From Hyphomicrobiales bacterium (GTDB lineage Bacteria; Pseudomonadota; Alphaproteobacteria; Rhizobiales; CAJQND01): 64,000 nucleotides of DNA. Made by a program: the position numbers and the translations under genes. The stretch is from assembly GCA_028285595.1 (NCBI GenBank), contig JANQOW010000137.1, positions 102,973-166,972 on the forward strand, read 5' to 3'. Positions within the stretch are counted from its first letter, which is position 1. Every line of letters starts with the position of its first letter. Below, piece by piece: positions 56,068 to 64,000 of the stretch. Below the pieces are notes generated by a model. It saw only the letters and a program-made list of their open reading frames with translations, had not been told where the DNA came from and searched no databases.

Positions 56068-56124
56068 GAAGGGCAGCTGTGCGGATTTTTCCCAATCTCC
56101 ATGGACCTGACTGTCCAATTTGCG
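56068..56124 (+). repeat. Dispersed intergenic repeat, short copy
   Basis: It has AAGGGCAGCTGTGCGGATTT and CTGACTGTCCAATTTGCG. The surrounding gap 55761-56189 has no supported gene. Confidence 0.45.
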
Positions 56125-56189
56125 CCATGAATAGCGAACGTCTAATCATCTTTAGTATTTGCGCTTTTGTTTTGGTGTTCAGTGACGGC

Positions 56190-56564
56190 CTAGGAACGCG
56201 TTATATTTCTTATGAGATAAACTAGAACCGGAACGGGTGCTGGAACTCCCACCACGTAGGCCCAGTACCAACTGAACAAACCCAGCTTGTTGGATGGGTG
56301 TCCAGGTCTGAACCAAATGAACAATAAAGCCAAGGCGAAGGCCGATATCGAAAACAAAATGAATAATATCGGTTGAAGCGATTTGCGGAAGTAGTGGGAG
56401 GTTATTTTTTCGATAATTGCAACTCCAGCAACCATCCAAAACCCAAACAACATTCCATAGATTGTTGCAAACATATAACCGTCATAATTTAAACCTCCAT
56501 GAATCGTAATACTTTGAACACTCAACCAGAAAAACGCAGCAATTAGAAAAAATACTATGGCCAT
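56190..56564 (-). CDS. Small polytopic membrane protein, unknown
   Basis: This 124-residue protein has four hydrophobic stretches (FFLIAAFFWLSVQSI, FATIYGMLFGFWMVAGVAI, ILFILFSISAFALALLFIW, WYWAYVVGVPAPVPVLVYL). No family is recognised. It is in a low-GC setting and has no close neighbour on the same strand. Confidence 0.5.
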   Translation of the reverse strand: MAIVFFLIAAFFWLSVQSITIHGGLNYDGYMFATIYGMLFGFWMVAGVAIIEKITSHYFRKSLQPILFILFSISAFALALLFIWFRPGHPSNKLGLFSWYWAYVVGVPAPVPVLVYLIRNITRS

Positions 56565-56901
56565 GAAATTTACTTTTCATTTGAAAATTGAAATATAGGG
56601 GCGACTCATTAAGCAAGGCTTATGGGCGGAGTTGATTTCTAAGTTTTCGTGGTGGGTTTTGTGTGATCTTGCAACATGTTACATTTCGAGGGCGCACTCT
56701 TCGAAGTTTGAAAATCCCACACCTCGGCCCTTAGGCTTGGCCGCCAGTCACCTCAGGAGCATTTTTTTACCGTGCGGCAGGTTTCTCAAGAGACCCCATC
56801 TTGTCATCTTGTTCGATCCAGAAGAGTATCTTCACACAACAATCAGCCGCGACAAGACAAAGAATTGACCACATCTGTGGCGTGAAAGAGGGCAACAAGC
56901 G
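56565..56901. other. Intergenic stretch, no feature seen
   Basis: About 335 bases between a small membrane protein gene and the Rid-family gene. I find no credible gene, hairpin or repeat copy here. Confidence 0.5.
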
Positions 56902-57315
56902 ATGAAACGTATCTCTGTCAATCCCAGCCAGTGGGGCCTTGCCTTTCTGATGGACCAGGGAGAGATCGTCGAAGGAGCCAGGCGGCATCTGCGGTGTTCA
57001 GGACAAGTGGATCTGCTTGAAGACGCGGAGGCGCCGATGGGTCTGAAGGTTACCGCACCGGGGGATATGCGCAGGCAGATCGAAATTGCCCTTGAGAATA
57101 TCGATTGTCTTCTCAGTGAAGCTGACATGGGGCGCGAGAACCTTGTGTTCGTCAGGTTCTTCACCACGGATGTTGACGCCTTTTCAGAACACTATGATGT
57201 CTATACGGATTGGATAGCGCCCGCGTCGATCCGGCCGCCGCAGAGCCTGCTCGGTGTCCAACGGCTGGCGCTGCCGGAGCTGATGGTCGAGATTGAGGCC
57301 GAGGCTGCTGCATGA
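56902..57315 (+). CDS. RidA-like (YjgF/Rid) family protein lacking the catalytic arginine
   Basis: This 137-residue protein has the Rid fold, with CSGQVDLLED near the N-terminus, RQIEIALENIDCLLSEADM and a C-terminal LALPELMVEIEAEA. In active RidA deaminases an arginine sits in the P-x-R segment before the last strands; here the region reads RPPQSLLGVQR, with Gln in that place. It may belong to a non-deaminase Rid subgroup. It converges on the TetR gene. Confidence 0.8.
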   Translation: MKRISVNPSQWGLAFLMDQGEIVEGARRHLRCSGQVDLLEDAEAPMGLKVTAPGDMRRQIEIALENIDCLLSEADMGRENLVFVRFFTTDVDAFSEHYDVYTDWIAPASIRPPQSLLGVQRLALPELMVEIEAEAAA

Positions 57316-57365
57316 AGAGAGGGGGCCTGGCTCCCAATGCTTCTGCCGCCTGTGGCAATGGCTGG

Positions 57366-57956
57366 TCAAACGTCCGCTTTGTAGTGAGCCAGAAACATCG
57401 CGACGCAATCATCTAATACGTCTTTTGGCGTCGGGTTCTCGCCAAGGAAAAACTCCGGCCAGAAAAAGAAGTTTTTGACGAGCGCCAGAAGTTGGTTGGT
57501 TGCCAGACCTGCATCGGCTTTGCGGATCACGCCTGCGTCCATGGCTTCGCCGACCAGCCGCGTTATTGGGTAATCATGTGTTACAGTTTCGGTGAAGAAT
57601 TGCCGGGAACGGTCCAGATCGCGGATCAATTCTGAAATAACCATCCGGTTCAATCCGAGAGCCGTCTCTTCCGTAATCACCTCAACGTAGCGCCAAAGAG
57701 CGTCTTTCAATTGCTCAGCGAAGTCGCGATTGGGATCGTAGGGGACCGGCTCCATGCTCCAATTTTGCTCAATCATGATCTTTGAGATCGCATCGAACAG
57801 GGCTTCCTTGCTCTCAAAGTGATTGTAGAGCGTGCGAGACGAAACGTTCGCCCTTTTTGCGATGCTTGTCGTGTTCGCTCCGAGAAATCCCTGCTCGCGA
57901 AACTCTTCGATCGCCGCATCGATAATATTTTTTCTTTTGATTTCAGTGCGTTTCAC
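57366..57956 (-). CDS. TetR-family transcriptional regulator
   Basis: This 196-residue protein has the TetR helix-turn-helix: IIDAAIEEFREQGFLGANTT, SIAKRANVSSRTLYNHFESK and EALFDAISKIM. The C-terminal ligand domain has a hydrophobic pocket. GTG 57956 is the start. It is divergent to the alpha/beta hydrolase gene, with two operator-like sites between, so it probably represses that gene and itself. Confidence 0.88.
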   Translation of the reverse strand: MKRTEIKRKNIIDAAIEEFREQGFLGANTTSIAKRANVSSRTLYNHFESKEALFDAISKIMIEQNWSMEPVPYDPNRDFAEQLKDALWRYVEVITEETALGLNRMVISELIRDLDRSRQFFTETVTHDYPITRLVGEAMDAGVIRKADAGLATNQLLALVKNFFFWPEFFLGENPTPKDVLDDCVAMFLAHYKADV

Positions 57957-57969
57957 GATTTTTGCCTCA

Positions 57970-58031
57970 AAAGTAAAATTTCCTGTTTACAATCGCGATC
58001 CGGCACCATAAGTAAACGCAACAGTTTACTT
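57970..58031. promoter_or_regulatory. TetR operator pair in the divergent promoter
   Basis: AAGTAAAC-N6-GTTTACTT at 58010-58031 is a perfect palindrome. A second, looser copy AAGTAAA-N7-GTTTAC lies at 57971-57990. Both sit between the TetR start (57956) and the hydrolase start (58072). Confidence 0.7.
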
Positions 58032-58071
58032 CTGCAAGCCGAATGGCTTCAAATCCGAAAGGACCAAGACG

Positions 58072-59016
58072 ATGACACTTCAAACTCTCACGGCCGGCAA
58101 AAACAAAGTAACCTTCAAATCCTTTGGCGTGGATTTGGCTGGCGATCTCTATCTTCCTGAAGGTTTTAATGCGACCAAGACCTACAAAGCAATCGTGGGG
58201 GCCAGCCCGTTCCCACAGGTCAAAGATCAAATCCCGGCCACTTACGGACCGGAAATGGCCGCACGCGGTTTCATCTACCTCGGCTTCGATTACCTGGGCA
58301 TGGGCGACTCTCCCGCGCTGCCGGGCGAGTTCAAACAGTCCCGCTACATGTTCCGGCTGATCGAAAACACCTGGGATGCTGTGTCGTACCTTGGAGCACT
58401 ACCCTTCGTCGATGAAATCTACGGCTTGGGAGTCTGCCAAGGTGGCTCAATCATTGCGTCGGCCGCCGTGACCGATCATCGGATCAAGAAGATCGCCATG
58501 GTTTCGGGCATGATGGCGGCGGATGATTTCCAGTGGGCCGATCGCGACGTGGCCAATCAGCAGATCGCGGCCGCGAACGCCTCGATGCAGAAGATGTATG
58601 AAACGGGCGAGCCGGACTACGTCACCCCCTTCCTGCTTGACGACGAAATGACCCGGGAGGAGTTTATCGAGGTGGGGGGCAACCCGATGGTTGGGGAAAC
58701 CTATGACTACTATGGGCGTGATGGGGTCAAAGGGCCGATTGCGGTTCCGAATTTCACCAACATGCACATCGGTGATCAGGGCATGCAGTCTCTGATTTCC
58801 ATCGGGCAAGCCTATGCAGACAAAATCGTACAGCCGAGCCTGACCATCTACAGCACGTCAGCCTATACGGCGATCTGCTCAACGCAGTTTGTCGAGAAGT
58901 TGACAAATGCGCATGAGGAACTTGCGTTCGACGAGTTCTCCCATGTGGACTTTTACTACAAGCCAGAGGCCGTTAAGGCATCAACCGACGCTGTGGCTGA
59001 GTTCTTCAATAAGTGA
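58072..59016 (+). CDS. Alpha/beta hydrolase with cysteine nucleophile (COG1073-like)
   Basis: This 314-residue enzyme has a DLYLPEGF start, then FPQVKDQIPATYGPEM, YLGFDYLGMGDSP and the nucleophile elbow GLGVCQGGSIIASA. Cysteine replaces the usual serine, as in dienelactone hydrolase-like and some COG1073 proteins. The acid lies before a late FSHVDFYY, which supplies the His. GAAAGGACC precedes the ATG. The TetR gene is divergent, so the enzyme is probably induced by a small organic compound. Confidence 0.82.
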   Translation: MTLQTLTAGKNKVTFKSFGVDLAGDLYLPEGFNATKTYKAIVGASPFPQVKDQIPATYGPEMAARGFIYLGFDYLGMGDSPALPGEFKQSRYMFRLIENTWDAVSYLGALPFVDEIYGLGVCQGGSIIASAAVTDHRIKKIAMVSGMMAADDFQWADRDVANQQIAAANASMQKMYETGEPDYVTPFLLDDEMTREEFIEVGGNPMVGETYDYYGRDGVKGPIAVPNFTNMHIGDQGMQSLISIGQAYADKIVQPSLTIYSTSAYTAICSTQFVEKLTNAHEELAFDEFSHVDFYYKPEAVKASTDAVAEFFNK

Positions 59017-59100
59017 ACCGTTGAGGCAGAGGTCATTGCGTGACCTCTGCCACCGCGCCAGCAAGCAGGCATTGGCGAGCTTCGCGGCATCAGAGGCTCT

Positions 59101-59236
59101 GGGCTCAGCGACGTCGGGGCCCGCGAATGGCTGCTCTGCGGGCAAAGTGACCGGATGGGGTGGGGCGTTGAACGTCTGATGTTGATGGCAGATCTGACAA
59201 TATTGGGGGGCGCAGGACTTCCCTTAAGTGCCGATA
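59101..59236 (+). repeat. Dispersed intergenic repeat, copy 3 (fullest)
   Basis: It joins the two halves seen elsewhere: GGGCTCAGCGACGTCGGGGC, TGCTCTGCGGGCAAAGTGAC, GTTGAACGTCTGATGTTGAT, GGCAGATCTGACAATATTGG and GGGCGCAGGACTTCCCTTAA. Confidence 0.75.
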
Positions 59237-59945
59237 TTTGCCGTTCGCATCTTCTCCAATCACGATTTCGTTTGCTACTTGCGAGCTTCAAATTGATTAG
59301 GGCCAACTTGAGGGAGTAGCAGGACCCAACCAAATCGCCCAGATCACGCCGGATGGAGCGTGGCCTTCGGCCCTCTCATTAACGTCGCGTTCTGCTCCGG
59401 CTCGTTCTAGCGCTGTGGGCAACCGATCGACCGTGCCTCGCTTGAGGATCAAGAAAAGGCCGCAGCTAGATCGAAATGGGCGCAGCTTGGCTTCAAAATA
59501 GAACTGCGTTAATGGCCGCTCGGAGTTCCAGAGTCTCGCAACGCTTGGAGGAGCGCTACTTTGGAGGAATCATTAAGCTTTCTGTTGGTTGTTCATATAT
59601 AAATCCGCACAGTTCTGGGCGCGATAAAAATATTCTCCAATATATTTCGACTCTTGGCGCCTGAGGGGTAATTAAATATAAGTAGAATATTTCCGAACTA
59701 ATTATATTTTCCTGAATCCAAAATTCATAATAATTCTTTCATTTATATTTTGAAATATTTTTTGCGAGAAAAAGTGAAAATAATGCATTTGCAGTAATTA
59801 AAATACCGCATACGGCGGATACCGTTGAGCGCTCTTAGGTAATAAAAATTAGCTTGCAAGTTATATGAGAAGGAAAAGGCAGTTTTCGAAATAAACAATG
59901 ATATTCCGGATCTATAACCGACAACATCAGATAAAGGAGTGAAAA
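59237..59945. other. Gene-poor stretch, strongly AT-rich from about 59650
   Basis: I see no credible gene. From about 59650 to 59940 the sequence is unusually rich in A and T compared with the rest of the window. It carries the upstream region of the gene at 59946. Confidence 0.5.
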
Positions 59946-60416
59946 ATGTCAGACACATTTAAATTTTGGACGCACGGTGCTGGCGTAATACCAGAATTCA
60001 CAAAGGAATATACTGGAACAAAGAACGGTTTGTTCCTGAGAAGGGCTGGATGGGGCGCTCAGGTCAAGCAAAAAGAGAAAACAGACAACTGGTTTCACTT
60101 GACAATTCCGTCTGCGACGGAACTGGATGACGACCGGGTCAGTCGCTACCATGCTTGGTTGCGCGTGCGTGTCAACAACGATGCCTTAATCGACCGGGTA
60201 CACATCCGCGAGGCGCAAGGACCTCAGTCCAGTAGTCCGGTCATCCACGATTCTGGTAGGATCAATATCACCGGTCAAGACACGGAGTTGAGCTTTAACA
60301 TTCGGGATGAGCGCTGCAAGGGGCCACTTGTAATGAGTGTCCATGCTCGATTCGATACAGATGACGGCGAAATAGTTTTCGCAGGGGCAGGCGCTTGGTT
60401 CGAAGAATGGACCTAG
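59946..60416 (+). CDS. Beta-rich protein, unknown (possibly DUF6623-like)
   Basis: This is a 156-residue protein with AAAGGAG before ATG 59946. It has no signal peptide. It is rich in beta strands and polar residues (YHAWLRVRVNNDALIDRVHI, LVMSVHARFDT), with a final GAGAWFEEWT. It resembles small proteins annotated as DUF6623, but I am not sure. It has a strong terminator at 60466-60490. The low-GC upstream region suggests recent acquisition. Confidence 0.6.
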   Translation: MSDTFKFWTHGAGVIPEFTKEYTGTKNGLFLRRAGWGAQVKQKEKTDNWFHLTIPSATELDDDRVSRYHAWLRVRVNNDALIDRVHIREAQGPQSSSPVIHDSGRINITGQDTELSFNIRDERCKGPLVMSVHARFDTDDGEIVFAGAGAWFEEWT

Positions 60417-60465
60417 CGGCGACCAGAAAACCAAGGTTCAAGCTCAGTACGAATTCAAATGAGCA

Positions 60466-60490
60466 CCTGGGGCGGGAGATCCGCCCCAGG
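60466..60490 (+). terminator. Strong hairpin terminator after the 59946 gene
   Basis: CCTGGGGCGG and CCGCCCCAGG form a perfect 10-bp stem with a 5-base loop, followed by TTT. It lies about 50 bases past the stop. Confidence 0.8.
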
Positions 60491-60733
60491 TTTCGTAGGC
60501 ATTACAACAACGTCTGGGTTAGTGTCATTGAGCACTCGCATGAGCGGGAAAGGCTACAAAGTAGCCTGTGAGTGTCCTTTAAGCCACGGGCGCAGGCTCT
60601 GCAATCCGCCCATGAAAAGATCGGGAATCTGCCAATTGCCGACATTGAAGAACAAGGTCGTCACACGGTTTGCCTTGGGCTTCCGCGAGCGGTTGGGAGT
60701 TGGATGACGGTCGACATAGATACGGAAGTACGC
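60491..60733. other. Intergenic stretch, no gene recognised
   Basis: About 240 bases between the terminator and the decayed TPR gene. Open frames exist on both strands, but none looks like a protein family. Confidence 0.4.
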
Positions 60734-61330
60734 TTATTCGGCCAGGCCAGCTTTGCGCAGTGCATTCAACCAATAATCTCTCAGTGCGGTTGGCCAACAA
60801 TAGTATAGGCGTTTCTCTGAGGCGAGCGAGGTGCCCGGATGAAAGTGTTGAAGCTGAGAAACTTGCGCGTTTGCATCTTCAATTTGTCCAATCTGCGCAT
60901 GCGCTGCTGCAAGCGCCAAACGCGCCCTCTTAAATTTTTCGATGCGTGCAACGGCCTATTTCAATGGAAGAACCGCATCTTCGTACCTCCCCGCAAAATA
61001 GTAGGACGTGCCCAATTTCCACAAGTACCATGCTGGATAGAATGGGTTTAATCGCATCGCCTTTAGAAGGAACCCTATGGCTTTCTCAGGCTGCCCCTGC
61101 TGTTCTTTGCAGACACCCATATAAGCGTAAGTGTCTGGGTCATTCGCATTCAGGTCAAGGGCTTTTTCCGAATGTGATGCTGCTGATGTGAAGGCCTGCA
61201 GTTCTCCGTAGGCATGCCCCAGAATAGCATGTGCCTTAGCGTCGAAACGCGCTCGAAAAACGGTCCATCCGCGAGGTTGAGCGCTATGTCTATGAGCCTA
61301 GGCTGAATTGCATTGACCAAGATGACCCGT
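60734..61330 (-). pseudogene. Decayed TPR regulator gene (adenylate-cyclase/TolB-type C-terminus)
   Basis: On the reverse strand a TPR-like reading runs through YMGVCKEQQGQPEKAI, FLLKAMRLNPFYPAWYLWKL and GTSYYFAGRYEDAVLPLK, meets an in-frame TAG at 60958-60956, and continues AVARIEKFKRARLALAAAHA to DYWLNALRKAGLAE and a stop at 60734. Upstream, ARFDAKAHAILGHAYGELQA and a frame-shifted LNLADGPFFER can be read. The end resembles those of TolB/TPR regulators such as the neighbour at 61569-63074. No N-terminal half is found. Confidence 0.75.
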
Positions 61331-61568
61331 GTGCCGAGTTTGCGTGCCCATCGCTCTCAGTGGCACCGGCTGCACTGCGTTGCGCCCGTCAAGCACACGG
61401 GGAGCAATAGCGAGGAAACGGGCGGACAAAGGCACCAATCAGTTTCTTTTATGCGCGCCCGATGATCAACAGGCCATCAGCTCCATGGAGGCAGTGATGG
61501 CTGCACTTTTTGCGGCACGAAATTGTGGCCTGGAGCTGGGTAGCTTGCTTCAACTCCACGTCGCCCGA
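61331..61568. other. Intergenic stretch between the decayed and intact regulator genes
   Basis: About 240 bases. Reverse-strand pieces (such as ARKLGTRVILVNAIQPRL around 61300-61360) suggest that remnants of the decayed gene extend here, but they are too broken to delimit. Confidence 0.35.
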
Positions 61569-63074
61569 TCATTCCGGCAGCCCCCCTGCAATGAGGGCTG
61601 CGATCATTTGCTTTTGGGCTTTTGTTTCCCGGAAGGGTGCGGAACGGCACCAACTGCTTACGGTAAATCCTGGTTGCAGTTTGAGCAATTGTAGTGCGAC
61701 CTCACTCGCTTCTTCCAATCGTTCTAGAGTTGCAAGCGCGGCCACCATTTGACGAAGGCATGGCGGAAACTCAGAGTTCTTGCTGTATGCCTTTTTCGCA
61801 AATTTCAGCGAAGTTTCCGGTCTTCCCTCCATGAGATTGGCGAATGCAAGGCCAACGTCCGTGAGATGGGAGCGCCGGTCTAGCGGGCTCAGCAGCGAGC
61901 AATGTTGGAATTGCTCGATCGCCAATTGGCCGTCTCCAAACCAGTTATAAATCCATCCCAAGATTTGAAACGACAAGAAGGAGCTTGAGCTCCTGGAAAT
62001 GGCGGCGTTTGCTAGATCAATTGCATCGAGATGATCACGCCGAACCTGCATGGTTGTATAGCCTGCAATGGCCAGAGCAATTGCACTATCCGGCGCGGCA
62101 TCCAGCGCACGTTGAGCCAATTTCAACCCGATTTGAAAATCACTTTGAGGTGACTTGCTAAGCCCAAACTGAGGGCGGTTCACTTTGAGTAAACCGGCGT
62201 AAGCGAGGGCCGGTGGATAGTTCGGATCAAGGCCGATTGCCTTTTCGAGCAACTCATCTGCTGTTTGCATGCTTGTTGGCGTGTGACGGGCCAGATAAGG
62301 GAGCGCACGCAGGAAACAATCATAGGCGTCTAACTCGCATGCATCTTTTCGGATTGAGCGATCGATTTCCGCCGTTCTCAGCGTTGGTCGAACGGCGGTC
62401 ACAACACTGTTTGCGATATGGTCTTGAAGTGAGAAAATATCGCTCATTTCACCATCATACCTCTGGGCCCAAATCTGTTGGCCAGTTGGCGCCACCAGCA
62501 ATTGAGCCGAGATTCTTAGGCGGTCTCCAGACCGTCTTACACTACCATCCAAGAGGTATCGCACCCCCAGTTGGCGGGCAATCTGCGAAGTATCAAGGGC
62601 CTTCTCTCTGAACTGGAACGAAGAGTTCTTCGCGACAACAAACAACTCCTCAATTTGTGAGAGGGTAGTTATCAATTCATCGGCAATGCCATCGCCTAGG
62701 TGGTGCTGCTCGCTATCTTTGTCGGTGATACTGAATGGCAAAACGGCAATGGAAGCCCGACCGGTGGCGCATGAAGGGTGAGATTCCACTTTTGATGGAG
62801 CTGACTGACCCTGATCCGCCAAAACAGCTTGATAGAGTTCCAGTTTAGAGGTGATCTTGAGCTTGCGATAGATCGTCTGAAGGTGTGTTCGAACCGTCGT
62901 TGGGGCGATGCAGAGCTGTTCTGAGATGTCTCGATACCCAGCTCCGTTCGCGTAGATTCTGGCAACCTCTCGCTCTCTTCGACTAAGGCATTCTAGTCTA
63001 TACTCCTGCTTGATCGGCAAAACTGGACTGTCATCGCGCGAACGCAAATTTATGATTTCGTTTGAGGTCGACAT
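61569..63074 (-). CDS. LuxR-type HTH / TolB-like / TPR regulator
   Basis: This 501-residue protein has an N-terminal LuxR-type HTH (LSRREREVARIYANGAGYRD ... LCIAPTTVRTHLQTIYRKLK). A TolB-N-like domain follows (SIAVLPFSITDKDS, LGDGIADELITTLSQIEELF, GVRYLLDGSVRRSGDRLRIS), and then TPR repeats to the end. This is the layout of CadC/adenylate-cyclase-like regulators, with a LuxR HTH in place of the usual winged helix. GGGGGAC precedes the ATG. The nearby pseudogene is of the same kind. Confidence 0.82.
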   Translation of the reverse strand: MSTSNEIINLRSRDDSPVLPIKQEYRLECLSRREREVARIYANGAGYRDISEQLCIAPTTVRTHLQTIYRKLKITSKLELYQAVLADQGQSAPSKVESHPSCATGRASIAVLPFSITDKDSEQHHLGDGIADELITTLSQIEELFVVAKNSSFQFREKALDTSQIARQLGVRYLLDGSVRRSGDRLRISAQLLVAPTGQQIWAQRYDGEMSDIFSLQDHIANSVVTAVRPTLRTAEIDRSIRKDACELDAYDCFLRALPYLARHTPTSMQTADELLEKAIGLDPNYPPALAYAGLLKVNRPQFGLSKSPQSDFQIGLKLAQRALDAAPDSAIALAIAGYTTMQVRRDHLDAIDLANAAISRSSSSFLSFQILGWIYNWFGDGQLAIEQFQHCSLLSPLDRRSHLTDVGLAFANLMEGRPETSLKFAKKAYSKNSEFPPCLRQMVAALATLERLEEASEVALQLLKLQPGFTVSSWCRSAPFRETKAQKQMIAALIAGGLPE

Positions 63075-63963
63075 TTGAAGTCCCCCTTAACGTCAGAAAT
63101 ACTTGGAGCTTAACCTAAGAGCTCGTTCTGATGTGTGGGGAAAGCCACATTAATTCAATATAATGAATGGATGATATTTCATCAATTCTGGATAATTTTT
63201 GAATTAAATTACTGAATTTGTGATGATAAAATACGATGTAATATTCTATATATTATTTTGAGATTAACTGATTAAATAGAGGGATATTTAAAAAAATGAA
63301 GAATATATTTTACAAATGGTGCCCTAATTCTTATTGAGATAGCTCTCGAGAAAACTAAGCTGCATGATGCAAATGCGGGGCGGCTAAGGGGCCGCATTCG
63401 GTTTAACGAAAAAGCGAATAGATTCTGGATGAAGGGTCGATGCTTCTATTCTGGCTTCGAGAGAGAAATGTAGGAAAATTTCGCTCATTTCCCAGATATA
63501 AGCCGTTTGGGAGTTATGGGCTGTGTAATTAAGAACCGAAGGCCTGCAACTACCGAGGCCGACGAGTCGATCGATATTGCAAAGGTGCAATTTGGCCGAA
63601 GTGCCTTAATCTGAAATTCCTCATGAGATCTTTCGGTTTAGCTGCTCCATTGGGCCTTTGTTCGTTTTATTGGTCTGCAGAAAGCAATCGTGACCTGCTT
63701 CCCAGAAACTGGACCGTTTTGAGTTGGAATGTTCCGTTTATGATCCCGGTTGTGGGAGGAGGAAGATTACAAGGGCAGAAAATTTTCGAAACAGTCGGAT
63801 GTGAAGGTGTTTCAGAACGCTGCCGAGGATCATTGCGTCACTCTTCGCCCTACATCTCCACAATGGGGCGTTAAGCCCCTTGTAGCGAAAGGCAGCATTC
63901 GAGCTGTGAGTTCAATGGGTCGTCGCAACACGTAACTTAGCGAAGTTTATGTGGAGCGATTCT
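63075..63963. other. AT-rich gene-poor stretch
   Basis: About 890 bases. From 63160 to 63340 the sequence is very AT-rich. Short frames on either strand (for example 63384-63590 and 63750-63935) do not look like known proteins. I cannot support a gene here. Confidence 0.45.
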
Positions 63964-64000
63964 ATGAGAAAGACCTATCATCGTGTTGGTTTCAGTGAGG
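63964..64000 (+). CDS. Start of a coding region cut by the right edge, possibly a transposase
   Basis: ATG at 63964, preceded by GGAG at 63952-63955, opens 12 codons reading MRKTYHRVGFSE. The opening is like some IS30-family transposases (M-x-x-x-Y then an SER/EER segment), but the fragment is too short to decide. Confidence 0.2.
   Translation, partial: MRKTYHRVGFSE

Noticed and set aside
61329..61694. Forward frame of 121 codons
   Set aside because: It overlaps the end of the intact LuxR/TolB/TPR gene in antisense and the remnants of the decayed gene.
63384..63590. Reverse frame of 68 codons in the right-edge gap
   Set aside because: No ribosome site, no family pattern, and it lies in an otherwise non-coding AT-rich stretch.

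Overview
The window looks like a chromosomal piece of an alphaproteobacterium, probably of the Hyphomicrobiales (rhizobial) side. The best evidence is a circularly permuted, two-piece tmRNA gene at about 44.38-44.74 kb whose tag reads ANDNYAEARLAA, followed at once by an alpha-type sspB. A glnK-amtB pair with a sigma-54 promoter, GC-rich coding sequence and many alphaproteobacterial families (class II DAHP synthase, DUF2059, DUF302, VPLPA-CTERM) agree. I cannot name the species from sequence alone.

Layout. 0-3.7 kb: a sugar-acid catabolic cluster (SMP-30 lactonase fragment, otnK, otnC, a small ABM monooxygenase-like protein and an isopropylmalate/tartrate dehydrogenase-like enzyme). 3.9-10.2 kb: a reverse-strand block with an SH3-domain secreted protein, an acyl-CoA dehydrogenase, a lytic transglycosylase and glnK-amtB. 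10.2-14.3 kb: VanZ-like protein, a large TPR/glycosyltransferase/sulfotransferase fusion, an M15-like peptidase and gph. 14.4-24.7 kb: gabD-rpiA-DUF2059-gentisate dioxygenase-like-nitroreductase, a papain/alpha-beta-hydrolase fusion, glutathione reductase, a LOG-family protein and a VasI-domain protein. 25.2-29.8 kb: DAHP synthase, cysS, cimA (amino-acid and translation housekeeping). 30-36.6 kb: DUF302, GNAT, hybrid histidine kinase, methyltransferase, and a cytochrome c plus PQQ-type sugar dehydrogenase pair. 36.8-42.2 kb: DUF3299 behind a Zur-like palindrome, a Tat-exported cyclase, a TIR-TM-helical-repeat protein, an SH3 protein and a GCS2-type ligase.

42.2-46.9 kb is a compact module: phzF, permuted ssrA, sspB and mepA, bounded on both sides by the same two-part repeat (a long palindromic element plus a 22-bp tandem array) in opposite orientation. 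Trans-translation tags (ssrA) and their ClpXP adaptor (sspB) sit side by side here.

46.9-64 kb is different in character: lower GC, long gene-poor gaps, many small or unrecognised genes, a dispersed intergenic repeat in about eight copies, a decayed gene, and regulator-target pairs with visible palindromic operators (MarR with ABM/cytochrome b561; TetR with an alpha/beta hydrolase). It reads as accessory DNA. It ends in an AT-rich stretch with a possible transposase start at the right edge.

Candidates for new biology are the papain/hydrolase fusion, the TPR-glycosyltransferase-sulfotransferase fusion, the TIR-TM-repeat protein, the mirrored repeats around ssrA-sspB-mepA, and the dispersed intergenic repeat family. 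No recognisable complete defence, secretion or biosynthetic system was found.
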